A stretch of DNA of 54,608 nucleotides from assembly GCF_011058165.1 (NCBI RefSeq), contig NZ_JAALEG010000032.1:1-54608 (forward strand). Reading direction: 5' to 3'. Below, one piece after another: positions 1 to 8,620 of this stretch (its first letter is position 1; every line of letters starts with the position of its first letter). The notes under the pieces were generated by a model, which saw nothing but the letters and a program-made list of their open reading frames with translations, was not told the DNA's origin and did not search any database. Position numbers and translations under genes: made by a program. Source of the DNA: Rhodococcus aetherivorans (GTDB lineage: Bacteria; Actinomycetota; Actinomycetes; Mycobacteriales; Mycobacteriaceae).

Positions 1-23
1 ACCGACGAGGACGCAGCCCATGA
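1..23 (+). CDS. mftB: Probable 3' end of mftB (partial)
   Basis: Only the last codons are in the window. Reading from base 3 gives R-R-G-R-S-P and then TGA at 21-23. That stop overlaps the mftC start as ATGA, the usual translational coupling inside mft operons. MftB is the small peptide-binding chaperone that presents the MftA precursor to MftC. Identity is inferred only from position and the 4-base overlap, because no domain is visible. Confidence 0.35.
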
Positions 24-1267
24 CCTCTGTGCTCGAATCCGCCGCAGTACGAGAAGCTTCCGGCCCGCCCAAGGTCGGCCGCCTGGTCGACCAGTTCGAG
101 AAGGGTCTCGACGCCCCGATCTGCCTGACCTGGGAGCTGACCTACGCCTGCAACCTGTCGTGCGTGCACTGTCTGTCCTCGTCCGGCCGGCGTGATCCGC
201 GCGAGCTGACCACCGAACAGTGCAAGGCGATCATCGACGAACTGCAGCGTATGCAGGTGTTCTACGTCAACATCGGCGGCGGAGAGCCGACCGTGCGCTC
301 GGACTTCTGGGAGCTGGTCGACTACGCCACCGAGCACCAGGTGGGCGTGAAGTTCTCCACCAACGGCGTCAAGATCGACAAGAAGGTCGCCGCGCGTCTC
401 GCGGCCTCCGACTACGTCGACGTGCAGATCTCCCTCGACGGCGCCACCGCCGAGGTCAACGACGCCGTGCGCGGCCCCGGCTCGTTCGCGATGGCCGTGC
501 GTGCCCTCGAGAACCTCGCCGAGGCCGGATTCCGCGACGCGAAGATCTCCGTCGTCGTGACCCGGCACAACGTCGACCAGCTCGACGAGTTCAAGGCCCT
601 GGCCGACCAGTACGGCGCGACGCTGCGCATCACCCGCCTGCGTCCCTCCGGCCGTGCCGTCGACGTGTGGGACGACCTGCACCCCACCCACGAGCAGCAG
701 CGGCAGCTCTACAACTGGCTCGTCGCACACGGCGAGGGTGTGCTGACCGGCGATTCGTTCTTCCACCTGTCCGCCTTCGGTGGCAGCGACGGCGCCGGTG
801 CGCTGCCGGGGCTGAACCTGTGCGGCGCGGGCCGGGTGGTGTGCCTGATCGACCCCGTGGGCGACGTGTACGCCTGCCCCTTCGCCATCCACGACAAGTT
901 CCTTGCCGGGAACATCCTGTCCGACGGCGGTTTCCAGCAGGTGTGGCAGCACTCCGAGCTTTTCACCGAACTCCGGTCGCCGCAGACCGGCGGGGCCTGC
1001 AGCAAGTGCACCTTCTACGATTCGTGCCGCGGCGGCTGCATGGCCGCGAAGTTCTTCACCGGTCTGCCGATGGACGGGCCGGATCCCGAATGCGTCCAGG
1101 GCTACGGCGAATCCGCGCTCAGCGCCGACCGCACCGTCCCCAAGTCCAGCGTCGACCACTCGCGCACCGGTGAGCGCCGCACCCCGCGCGCGCCCGTCCC
1201 GTTGCAGCTGATGGTGCGCCCGCCGTCGCGGGCCTGCGACGAAAACCCGCTCGCCGGAATGCAATAG
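20..1267 (+). CDS. mftC: Mycofactocin radical SAM maturase MftC
   Basis: A radical S-adenosylmethionine enzyme that oxidatively decarboxylates the C-terminal tyrosine of the MftA peptide and then forms the Val-Tyr crosslink. The SAM-cluster motif is C44-x3-C48-x2-C51, in the TYACNLSCVHC stretch. The GGGEP motif follows near residues 84-88. The C-terminal SPASM domain has Cys268, 275, 286, 327, 330, 336, 340 and 358, enough for two auxiliary 4Fe-4S clusters. Length (415 aa) is slightly above the usual 380-400 because of a basic, Pro/Arg-rich tail after Cys358. The ATG overlaps the putative mftB stop, and mftD follows 35 bases downstream, so they are co-transcribed. The identification is firm. 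Confidence 0.95.
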   Translation: MTSVLESAAVREASGPPKVGRLVDQFEKGLDAPICLTWELTYACNLSCVHCLSSSGRRDPRELTTEQCKAIIDELQRMQVFYVNIGGGEPTVRSDFWELVDYATEHQVGVKFSTNGVKIDKKVAARLAASDYVDVQISLDGATAEVNDAVRGPGSFAMAVRALENLAEAGFRDAKISVVVTRHNVDQLDEFKALADQYGATLRITRLRPSGRAVDVWDDLHPTHEQQRQLYNWLVAHGEGVLTGDSFFHLSAFGGSDGAGALPGLNLCGAGRVVCLIDPVGDVYACPFAIHDKFLAGNILSDGGFQQVWQHSELFTELRSPQTGGACSKCTFYDSCRGGCMAAKFFTGLPMDGPDPECVQGYGESALSADRTVPKSSVDHSRTGERRTPRAPVPLQLMVRPPSRACDENPLAGMQ

Positions 1268-1302
1268 CCGGCCCCGTTCGTGCAAGTAGGAGAGGCAGAT
1301 CC

Positions 1303-2478
1303 ATGTCCAAGGAATGGTTCGAAACCGTTGCGGTCGCGCAGCAACGGGCGAAGAAGAAGCTCCCCAGGTCCGTCTACGGCGCCCTCGTGGCCGGCTCCGA
1401 GAAGGGCATCACCGTCGAGGACAACCTGACGGCATTCGGCGAGCTCGGCTTCGCCCCGCACGTGGCGGGGTTGTCCGACAAGCGGGAGATGGGCACCCAC
1501 GTGATGGGTCAGGACATCGCCCTGCCGGTGGTGATCTCCCCGACCGGCGTGCAGGCGGTGCATCCGGACGGCGAGGTCGCCGTCGCCCGTGCCGCCGCGG
1601 CCCGCGGTACCGCGATGGGGCTGAGCTCGTTCGCGAGCAAGTCCATCGAGGAGGTCGCCGCGGCCAACGACAAGACCTTCTTCCAGATGTACTGGGTGGG
1701 CAGCCGCGACGTGCTGGTCCAGCGGATGGAGCGGGCCCGCGCCGCCGGCGCGAAGGGCCTGATCATGACCCTGGACTGGTCGTTCTCCAGCGGCCGCGAC
1801 TGGGGCAGCCCCGCCATTCCGGAGAAGATGGACCTCAAGGCCATGTTCCGGTTCGCCCCCGAGGGCATCCTGCGGCCGAGCTGGCTGCTCGACTGGGCGA
1901 AGACCGGCAAGGTGCCGGACCTGACCACCCCGAACCTGACCCCGCCCGGCGGCAGCGCCCCGACGTTCTTCGGCGCCTACGGCGAGTGGATGGGCACCCC
2001 GCTGCCTACCTGGGAGGACGTGGCGTGGCTGCGGGAGCAGTGGGGCGACGCGCCGTTCATGCTCAAGGGCGTCATGCGGGTCGACGACGCCAAGCGCGCC
2101 GTCGACGCGGGCGTCACCGCGATCTCGGTGTCCAACCACGGCGGCAACAACCTCGACGGCACGCCGGCCCCGATCCGGGCGCTGCCGGCGATCGCCGAGG
2201 CGGTCGGCAAGGACATCGAGGTGCTGCTCGACGGCGGCATCCGCCGCGGCAGCGACGTCGTCAAGGCCCTCGCCCTCGGCGCCAAGGCCGTGATGATCGG
2301 CCGCGCCTACCTGTGGGGCCTCGCCGCGAACGGGCAGGCGGGCGTGGAGAACGTCCTCGATATCTTCGCCGGCGGCATCGGGTCCGCGCTCATCGGCCTC
2401 GGCAAGACGTCGATCCACGAGCTGACCCCCGACGACATCGTCGTCCCGCCGGGCTTCCGGCGCGACCTCGGAATCTGA
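1303..2478 (+). CDS. mftD: Pre-mycofactocin synthase MftD (FMN-dependent)
   Basis: Member of the FMN-dependent lactate dehydrogenase/glycolate oxidase family, 391 aa, a single TIM barrel. In mycofactocin synthesis it oxidatively deaminates the AHDP intermediate to pre-mycofactocin, creating the redox-active alpha-keto amide. The FMN/catalytic signature SVSNHGGNNLDGTPAPIR is present with catalytic His279. The Arg that follows GG in classical hydroxyacid oxidases (NHGGRQ or NHGARQ) is Asn282 here, which fits a different substrate. The GGIRRGSDV and GAKAVMIGR phosphate-binding segments follow. A good ribosome site (AGGAG near 1287) precedes the ATG. It lies between mftC and the first flavin oxidoreductase in one operon. 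Confidence 0.94.
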   Translation: MSKEWFETVAVAQQRAKKKLPRSVYGALVAGSEKGITVEDNLTAFGELGFAPHVAGLSDKREMGTHVMGQDIALPVVISPTGVQAVHPDGEVAVARAAAARGTAMGLSSFASKSIEEVAAANDKTFFQMYWVGSRDVLVQRMERARAAGAKGLIMTLDWSFSSGRDWGSPAIPEKMDLKAMFRFAPEGILRPSWLLDWAKTGKVPDLTTPNLTPPGGSAPTFFGAYGEWMGTPLPTWEDVAWLREQWGDAPFMLKGVMRVDDAKRAVDAGVTAISVSNHGGNNLDGTPAPIRALPAIAEAVGKDIEVLLDGGIRRGSDVVKALALGAKAVMIGRAYLWGLAANGQAGVENVLDIFAGGIGSALIGLGKTSIHELTPDDIVVPPGFRRDLGI

Positions 2479-2493
2479 GCGGTCCACCTGCCG

Positions 2494-4392
2494 ATGGGCA
2501 CCCTCACCGAACCGATCACCCTGGCCGGACGCCACGCGCCGGCCAGGGTGCTCTTCGGGCCGCACGAAACCAATCTCGGTGTGGGGAGGACCTTTTCGTC
2601 CGAACACGTGGCGTACTACGAGCGCCGCGCGCGCGGTGGCGCGGGGGTGCTCGTGACCGAGGTCGCCTCCGTGCACCCGCACGACCAGCCCTACGAGCGG
2701 GCACCCCTGGCCGCGGAGTGCGGTCCCGGATGGGCCGCCGTCGTAACCGCCTGCCGGCCGCACGGCACCCTGGTGCTGGCCGGCCTCGGCCACGCCGGGC
2801 TGCAGGGCTCGAGCGCGTGGACCCAGGCACCGCTGTGGGCCCCGTCGCGGGTGGCGGACCCCGCGGTCCGGGAACTGCCCATGGAACTCGGCGACGACGA
2901 GATCGATGCGGTGATCGAGGGATTCCGCGCCGCCGCCGCGGTCGCGGTCGCCGCCGATGTCGACGGGATCGAACTGGACGCCGGGCCGACCGCGCTGCTG
3001 CGCCAGTTCCTCTCGGGCCTGACCAACCGGCGCACCGACCGCTACGGCGCCGACCGGTCGTTGCTGTTGCGGCGGGTGGTCGCGGCCGTGCGCGCCGAAC
3101 TCGGCCCCGGGCGGATCCTTGCGCTGCGCCTGAGCTGCGACGAGGAGGCGCCCTGGGCCGGCATCACCCCGGAGCACGCCGCCGCCCACGCCCGCGACCT
3201 CGCGCCGGACCTGGATCTGCTCACCGTCGTGCGAGGCGGCCTCTACGCCCCCGGCGCGTACCGGCCCGACGCGCACACGCCGGCCGGGTTCAACGCCGGA
3301 CTGTGCCGCGCCGTCCGCGACGCGGTGGCGGGCGCCGTCCCCGTCGTCCTGCAGGGCAGCGTCGTCGACCCCGCCGCCGCGCAGCGCGCCCTCGCCGAGG
3401 GGGTGGGCGACCTCGTCGAGATGACCCGCGCGCAGATCGCCGATCCGGACCTCGTCACCGCCGTGCGCGAGGGCCGCTCGCCCCGGCCGTGCGTGCTGTG
3501 CAACCAGGCCTGCCTGGTGCGCGACTTCCGCAATCCCCGGGTCGGCTGCATCGGCAACGCGGAGGCCGGGCACGAGACGCGCGCGCCGCAGCCTCCGGCC
3601 GCCGCCGCGCGGGACGTCCTCGTGGTCGGTGGGGGTCCGGCCGGGCTCGAGGCCGCCCGGGTCCTCGCGGAGCGCGGTCACCGGGTCCGCCTCGTCGAGC
3701 GCGCCGGACGCGTCGGCGGGATGCTGCGCACCGCGGCGGTGGGCACGGGACGCGACACGCTCTCCGCGCTCGTCGACTGGCTCGAGGCCCGCTGCCGCGC
3801 GCTCGGCGTGCGGATCGACACCCGTCGTGCCGTCACCGCCGGCGAACTCGAGGACGCCGTGGCCGCGGGCGAGGCCGTCGTGCTCGCCACCGGCAGCCGG
3901 GACCGGCCCCCCGAGTACCCGGCCGAGGAGGGCCACTACGTCACCGCAGCCGGCCTGCTGGCCGGTGGCCCGATCGCCGTGCGGCCGGTCGTGGTGTGGG
4001 ATCCCGTCGGGGGTCCCGTCGCGGTGGGCATCGCGGAACAGCTTGCCGCCCAGGGCTATACCGTCTCGTACGCCACGACGGACCCGATCGCCGGGTCGCG
4101 GCTCGCGCCGACGGGCGACCTGGTCGCGGCGAACACCCGGCTGCAGCGGGCCGGGGTCGCCCGGCACCTCGGGGTCACGGTGCGACGGGTCGGCGCCGAC
4201 GCGGTCGAACTCGAGCACCGGCTGACCGGACGGCGCACCGACGTCGCCGGCGCGCTGCTCGTCGACTGCGCCCCGGGGCTGCCGGAGGACACCCTGTACC
4301 GCACCGGGCTGACACGGATCGGCGACTGCCTGGCGCCGCGAAGTGTCCACCAGGCGGTACGGGAGGGTCACACGCTCGGATCCGAACTGTAA
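2494..4392 (+). CDS. Mycofactocin-system FadH/OYE-family oxidoreductase, first copy
   Basis: A 632-aa three-module flavoprotein like 2,4-dienoyl-CoA reductase. It has an N-terminal FMN TIM barrel (about 1-320), a 4Fe-4S motif C333-x2-C336-x3-C340-x11-C352, and a C-terminal FAD/NAD(P) unit opening with VLVVGGGPAGLEAAR near residue 370. It starts 15 bases after mftD and belongs to the FadH/OYE families repeatedly found beside mycofactocin genes. The segment matching the catalytic Tyr of E. coli FadH reads AGPTALLRQFL, with Ala where Tyr is expected, so the barrel chemistry probably differs from enoyl reduction. It could pass electrons between reduced mycofactocin and a nicotinamide or flavin pool. 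The substrate is unknown. Confidence 0.85.
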   Translation: MGTLTEPITLAGRHAPARVLFGPHETNLGVGRTFSSEHVAYYERRARGGAGVLVTEVASVHPHDQPYERAPLAAECGPGWAAVVTACRPHGTLVLAGLGHAGLQGSSAWTQAPLWAPSRVADPAVRELPMELGDDEIDAVIEGFRAAAAVAVAADVDGIELDAGPTALLRQFLSGLTNRRTDRYGADRSLLLRRVVAAVRAELGPGRILALRLSCDEEAPWAGITPEHAAAHARDLAPDLDLLTVVRGGLYAPGAYRPDAHTPAGFNAGLCRAVRDAVAGAVPVVLQGSVVDPAAAQRALAEGVGDLVEMTRAQIADPDLVTAVREGRSPRPCVLCNQACLVRDFRNPRVGCIGNAEAGHETRAPQPPAAAARDVLVVGGGPAGLEAARVLAERGHRVRLVERAGRVGGMLRTAAVGTGRDTLSALVDWLEARCRALGVRIDTRRAVTAGELEDAVAAGEAVVLATGSRDRPPEYPAEEGHYVTAAGLLAGGPIAVRPVVVWDPVGGPVAVGIAEQLAAQGYTVSYATTDPIAGSRLAPTGDLVAANTRLQRAGVARHLGVTVRRVGADAVELEHRLTGRRTDVAGALLVDCAPGLPEDTLYRTGLTRIGDCLAPRSVHQAVREGHTLGSEL

Positions 4393-4429
4393 CCTGTTGC
4401 AGACTGCTACGGATCGGAAGGATCGACGA

Positions 4430-5242
4430 ATGGGCGAGTTCGACGGCAAGGTCGTGTTCATCACCGGCATTGCGCGCGGTCAGGGACGCAACCACGCGAT
4501 CCGGTTCGCGCGGGAGGGCGCGTCGATCATCGGCGTCGACATTGCCGGTCCCGTCTCGGAGTACAACTCCTACGCACCGGTCACCGAAGCCGACTTCCAC
4601 GAGACCGTCCAGCTCGTCGAGGCCGAGGGGGCGAAGATCCACGCGCGCATCGCCGACGTGCGCGACAGCGCCGCCCTGAAGTCCGTCGTCGACGACGGCG
4701 TCGCCCAGTTCGGCCGCCTCGACGTCGTCGTCGCCAACGCGGGCATCTGCAACTGGAACCGCTTCTGGGAGATGCCCGACGATCAGTTCGAGGAACTGAT
4801 CGACATCAACCTCACCGGCGTCTTCAAGACCCTCAAGGCCGCCACGCCCGCCATGATCGAGGCCGGCAACGGAGGGTCGATCATCGTCGTGAGTTCCGTC
4901 GCCGGGCTGAAGGCCATGCCCGGCCAGGCCAACTACGCCGCCGCGAAGTTCGGCCTCGTCGGCCTGACCCAGAGCGCCGCCAAGGAGCTCGGCGAGTACC
5001 GCATCCGGGTCAACTCCATCCACCCCTACGGCGTGAACACCCCGATGGGCACCGACCAGGGCGCGCTGACGCTGTTCGAGAAGTACCCGCACTGGCTGCC
5101 GAGCTTCGCCCCGATCCTCACCGAGAAGCCGATCGCCGACGTCGACGACATCACCGAGGCCGTGCTGTATCTCGCGAGCGACCGCGCCCGGACCGTCACC
5201 GGCAGCCAGATGGCCCTCGACCAGGGGAACTCGAAGGTGTGA
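4430..5242 (+). CDS. Mycofactocin-coupled SDR-family oxidoreductase
   Basis: Short-chain dehydrogenase, 270 aa. The Rossmann motif TGIARGQG is at residues 12-19 and the catalytic Ser/Tyr/Lys set at S156, Y169 and K173 (NYAAAK). The insertion after beta-strand 2 and the ARGQGRNHA form are typical of the SDR subfamily that occurs with mycofactocin and holds its nicotinamide tightly, so mycofactocin is the likely external electron acceptor for alcohol or hydroxyl oxidation. I chose the ATG at 4430 over an upstream start at 4343 because GGAAGGA lies 7 bases before it and family homology begins there. The TGA overlaps the next gene's GTG (GTGA), so the two are translationally coupled. Confidence 0.9.
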   Translation: MGEFDGKVVFITGIARGQGRNHAIRFAREGASIIGVDIAGPVSEYNSYAPVTEADFHETVQLVEAEGAKIHARIADVRDSAALKSVVDDGVAQFGRLDVVVANAGICNWNRFWEMPDDQFEELIDINLTGVFKTLKAATPAMIEAGNGGSIIVVSSVAGLKAMPGQANYAAAKFGLVGLTQSAAKELGEYRIRVNSIHPYGVNTPMGTDQGALTLFEKYPHWLPSFAPILTEKPIADVDDITEAVLYLASDRARTVTGSQMALDQGNSKV

Positions 5243-7209
5243 GCGAAACCTGCTCCGCCGGACCGCACCCACGGCTGGCCGCCCCGCTGCGGCTCGGCCC
5301 GGTCACGCTGCGCAACCGGGTGGTGTTCTCCGCGCACCTGACCAACTTCGCCGAGGACGGGCTGCCCACCGCGCAGCACGCCGCGTACTACGCGGCGCGG
5401 GCCGGCGGTGGAGCCGGGCTGATCGTCTCGGAGGAGCACACCGTGCACCCGACGGACCGGCCCTACGAGAAGCTGATCCGCGGGTACGACCCCGCGGTGG
5501 TGCCCGGGTACCGGCGGATCACCGACGCCGTGCACGCCCGCGGCGGGCGAATCTTCGCCCAGCTCAACCACAACGGCGCCCAGGGCTGCGGCATGTACAC
5601 CGGCCTGCCGCTGTGGGCGCCCAGCGCCGTGCCCGACCCGCTGTTCCGGGAGGTGCCCAAGGCGCTCGAGGAGCACGAGATCCGCGACCTCGTCGAGGGG
5701 TACGCCCGCGTCGCCGAGCACTGCCGTGCCGGCGGATTCGACGGGGTCGAACTGCAGTGCTCGCAGGCGTCGATCGTGCGGCAGTTCCTGTCCCCGGGCA
5801 CCAACCTGCGCACCGACCGGTACGGCGGACCGCTCCGGAACAGGGCGCGGTTCCTGCTCGAGGTCGTCGGGGCACTGCGCGCGGCGGTCGGGTCCGACCT
5901 GGTCGTGGGGGTCCGCCTCAGCGGGCACGACGGCACCGACGGCGGGATCACCCTCGACGACGCCGTCGCCGTCGCCGCCATGATCGAAGACAGCGGGCAC
6001 GTCGACTACCTGAACACCTCGATCGGCGTGGCCACCGAGACGCTGCACCTGATCGAGGCGTCCATGGCCACGCCCCACGGCTACGCGTTGTTCGTGCCCG
6101 ACGCGATCCGGCGGCGGGTGCGGCTGCCGGTCGTCGGCGTCGGACGCTTCACCACCCCCACCCAGGCCGAGGCGGCCCTCGCCGAGGGGCGCTGCGACCT
6201 CGTCGGCGTCGTCCGCGGCCAGATCGCCGACCCCGACTTCGCCGCCAAGGCTCTCGCCGGCGACGACGAGGCCGTGCGTCCGTGCCTGGCCTGCAACCAG
6301 GAGTGCATCGGCCGGGTAGGGCTCGGCCGGTGGATCGGTTGCGTGGAGAACCCCCGCGCCGGCCGCGAGGCGCAGCTGCTACCCGATCCGGCGGTCCCCG
6401 GCCGGCGCGTGCTGGTCGTCGGTGGCGGACCGGCCGGCCTGCGCGCCGCCGCGACCGCCGCGCAGCGCGGGCACCGGGTCACCCTGTGCGAGCGCACCCC
6501 CGCCCTGGGTGGTCAGATCCGCACGGCCGCCACCGCTCCGGGCCGTGGCGAACTCGCCGGCATGGTGGACAGCCTCGAGGTCGAATGCCGCCGCGCGGGC
6601 GTCGATGTGCGTATCGGCGTGCACGTCGACGCCGCCTTCGTGCAGGAGCACCGACCGGACGCGGTCGTCGTCGCCACCGGGGCGCGCCCGCGGCGCCCGG
6701 ACTGGGCCGGCGACACCGCGCTCGTCGTCGACGTCCGCGACGTGCTCGACGGCCGCGTGTCCCCGCAGGGCGACGTCCTCGTCGTCGACGACCTCGGCTT
6801 CCACCAGGCGACGTCGGTGGCCGCACTGCTCGCCGGCCGCGGCGCCGCGGTCACGGTCTGCACGGCCGGGATGATCGTCGGACAGGACCTCGGCCTGACC
6901 CTCGACATGGAGAGCTGGACCCGCCGGGCACACGCCGAGGGCATCGCGCAGCTCACCGACACGCTCGTCACCGCCGTCACCGAGACCGGCGGGAGGCTCG
7001 ATGTCGCGCTGTGGCACCACCCGACCGCCGTCGCGCACACCCGCACGGTGGACGCGGTGGTCGTGGCCACCCATCAGGACCCCGTGGACGATCTTTGGGT
7101 AGCGCTGCGCGACAGCGCCTTCCACGTCGTGCGGATCGGCGACGCGGTCACGCCGCGACGGGCACACGCCGCAATCGTCGAGGGGGAGCGGGCGGCGGTG
7201 GGGCTGTAG
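5239..7209 (+). CDS. Mycofactocin-system FadH/OYE-family oxidoreductase, second copy
   Basis: A 656-aa paralogue of the protein at 2494 with the same modules: FMN barrel (1-335), 4Fe-4S motif C349-x2-C352-x3-C356-x11-C368, and an FAD/NAD(P) region starting VLVVGGGPAGLRAA. The FadH catalytic-Tyr position reads CSQASIVRQFL, with Ser instead of Tyr. It is coupled to the SDR by a GTGA overlap and is the last gene before the hairpin at 7211. The two copies are clearly diverged, so they probably act on different substrates or partners rather than being a recent duplication. The redox substrate cannot be read from the sequence. Confidence 0.87.
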   Translation: MSETCSAGPHPRLAAPLRLGPVTLRNRVVFSAHLTNFAEDGLPTAQHAAYYAARAGGGAGLIVSEEHTVHPTDRPYEKLIRGYDPAVVPGYRRITDAVHARGGRIFAQLNHNGAQGCGMYTGLPLWAPSAVPDPLFREVPKALEEHEIRDLVEGYARVAEHCRAGGFDGVELQCSQASIVRQFLSPGTNLRTDRYGGPLRNRARFLLEVVGALRAAVGSDLVVGVRLSGHDGTDGGITLDDAVAVAAMIEDSGHVDYLNTSIGVATETLHLIEASMATPHGYALFVPDAIRRRVRLPVVGVGRFTTPTQAEAALAEGRCDLVGVVRGQIADPDFAAKALAGDDEAVRPCLACNQECIGRVGLGRWIGCVENPRAGREAQLLPDPAVPGRRVLVVGGGPAGLRAAATAAQRGHRVTLCERTPALGGQIRTAATAPGRGELAGMVDSLEVECRRAGVDVRIGVHVDAAFVQEHRPDAVVVATGARPRRPDWAGDTALVVDVRDVLDGRVSPQGDVLVVDDLGFHQATSVAALLAGRGAAVTVCTAGMIVGQDLGLTLDMESWTRRAHAEGIAQLTDTLVTAVTETGGRLDVALWHHPTAVAHTRTVDAVVVATHQDPVDDLWVALRDSAFHVVRIGDAVTPRRAHAAIVEGERAAVGL

Positions 7210-7210
7210 C

Positions 7211-7256
7211 CCGGTGCGTCCTTTGGGCGGCAGGAGCAACCCAAAGGACGCACCGG
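7211..7256. terminator. 17-bp perfect hairpin between convergent genes
   Basis: Bases 7211-7227 pair perfectly with 7240-7256 (CCGGTGCGTCCTTTGGG and its reverse complement) around a 12-base loop. It begins two bases after the stop of the mft-linked oxidoreductase and lies 13 bases before the end of the opposing gene, so it probably ends transcription from both sides. There is no U-tract, which is common for actinobacterial hairpin terminators. Confidence 0.8.
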
Positions 7257-7268
7257 CCGCGCAGCGGC

Positions 7269-7697
7269 CTATCGGCTCGCTCGCTTGGTGGCGTCGGCCC
7301 ACGACTCCACCGCCGCGTACCCGTCGCCCACACCCTGGGTGAATGCGACCAGCGCCCCGTACATCCGGGAGCCCTCGACGGCCAGTTCCGTCTTCGCCAC
7401 CCAGTCCGCGGCGCGGGCCATGACGTGGGCCGAGATGTCGGCACCGTCCTGGGTGCCGCGCGAGGCGTGCAGGAACGACTCGTCGGCGATCTGAAAGGTC
7501 TGCACCACGGCGCGCCAGTAGTACTCCGCATCCATCGCCGCGCGGACCTCGTAGTAGTCCGTGGCGTTCTGCCGCGCCACCGACTCCTGCAGCGTCGCCG
7601 CCGCCTCGGAGATGCTGCGCAGCGGAACGTACACAGGGTCCTCGGACGCCCCCCGCGTGGTTCGTCTACCCGTCACCGGCACGATGCTTTCAGACAA
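7269..7697 (-). CDS. Uncharacterised protein of about 142 aa
   Basis: I do not recognise the family. The protein is mixed acidic/aromatic with no signal peptide or membrane helix. It contains the segments YYEVRAAMDAEYYWRAV and GVGDGYAAVESWADAT and looks largely alpha-helical. I prefer the TTG at 7697 because GAGGGGG sits about 7 bases before it; an in-frame ATG at 7748 would add 17 residues with no clear ribosome site. It converges on the mft operon across the 7211 hairpin and lies just downstream of the gene at 7752-8483, which may share its transcript. Confidence 0.6.
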   Translation of the reverse strand: MSESIVPVTGRRTTRGASEDPVYVPLRSISEAAATLQESVARQNATDYYEVRAAMDAEYYWRAVVQTFQIADESFLHASRGTQDGADISAHVMARAADWVAKTELAVEGSRMYGALVAFTQGVGDGYAAVESWADATKRASR

Positions 7698-7751
7698 TGG
7701 CACCCCCTCGATGGTCCACAAGATCATCGCACGCGCAAGTGCCGGCACGGG

Positions 7752-8483
7752 TCAGCAGGTGAGCGCACCGCCCGGGGACGCCGGCGCGTGCCGCAGCGGA
7801 TCGAACGGCTCGAACCAGGCATCGACGGTCGCGAACAGGGCGCGCTGAGGAATCCGGAAATCGCCGAGCCGCTCCTGTTCGGGCAGCGGCCCGTCGGCGC
7901 CGAGGTCGACGCCGCCCACCACCGCGGCGAGGGTGCGGGCGGACCACAACCGGCGCGGTGCGGCGCGGAACCACTGTCCGTTCGGCACGTCGCCGGTGAG
8001 CCGGATCCGGCCGGCGCCCAGGACCGGGCCGGCGACGCGCGCCACGGCGGCCAGGACCGCGGGGTTGTGCCGCGCCCCACCCGGCAGCAGCCGGCCGGCC
8101 AGGGTCGCCAGGGTGGTGGCCGGCGACGAGGACACCCGCACGTCCCAGACGACGTCGTCGCCCGCCGTGATGTGCAACCGGGACGGGCCGGTCCACTCGG
8201 CGGCGACGTCGGTGCGCACCGTCCGGGTGAGGGCGGCGCCGAGGTAGCGGGCGCATCCGTGCTCCGGCGCGGCATCGCTGTAGACGGTCCAGTGGCCCTG
8301 CGGGTCGCGGTGCCAGACCGCGGTGAAGGCGGGGCCCACCGACCCGGCGGTGAACCGGCGCAGCGCCAGACAGTGCCCGCTGGCGAACGGCGCCCCGATC
8401 ACGGCATACCCGGTGAACCGCTCGCCGGCGACCTGGGGCAGGGCGCGGGGCTCCTCGGCGGCTTCCTGCGGTGTGGTCTTCAT
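7752..8483 (-). CDS. Uncharacterised 243-aa protein
   Basis: No named family is recognised. The protein has aromatic and glycine-rich beta-like segments such as GPAFTAVWHRDPQGHWTVYS and ends near WFEPFDPLRHAPASPG. It has no signal peptide or membrane helix. The ATG at 8483 has a strong ribosome site (AGGGAGGACGAG), so the open frame continuing upstream to 8891 is not coding. The sequence suggests a soluble beta-rich protein, possibly a ligand-binding fold, but this is weak. It is divergent from the regulator at 8621. Confidence 0.65.
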   Translation of the reverse strand: MKTTPQEAAEEPRALPQVAGERFTGYAVIGAPFASGHCLALRRFTAGSVGPAFTAVWHRDPQGHWTVYSDAAPEHGCARYLGAALTRTVRTDVAAEWTGPSRLHITAGDDVVWDVRVSSSPATTLATLAGRLLPGGARHNPAVLAAVARVAGPVLGAGRIRLTGDVPNGQWFRAAPRRLWSARTLAAVVGGVDLGADGPLPEQERLGDFRIPQRALFATVDAWFEPFDPLRHAPASPGGALTC

Positions 8484-8620
8484 CTCGTCCTCCCTCGGCG
8501 TACGAATACGGTCCTCCCGATCGTGCGCCGCGTCGTGACCGGAAGCATGGGGCCGATGCCTCATCTTCGGCATCCGTCCGGCCCTGCGCCCCGGCTCAGG
8601 CGGCGGAGGACAATGGGGCC

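Noticed and set aside
1102-4679. Very long open frames antisense to and in other frames of mftC, mftD and the first OYE gene (over 1100 codons each)
   Set aside because: They are Arg/Pro/Gly-rich with no domain, cross several real genes and lack ribosome sites. Such frames are normal at this GC content.
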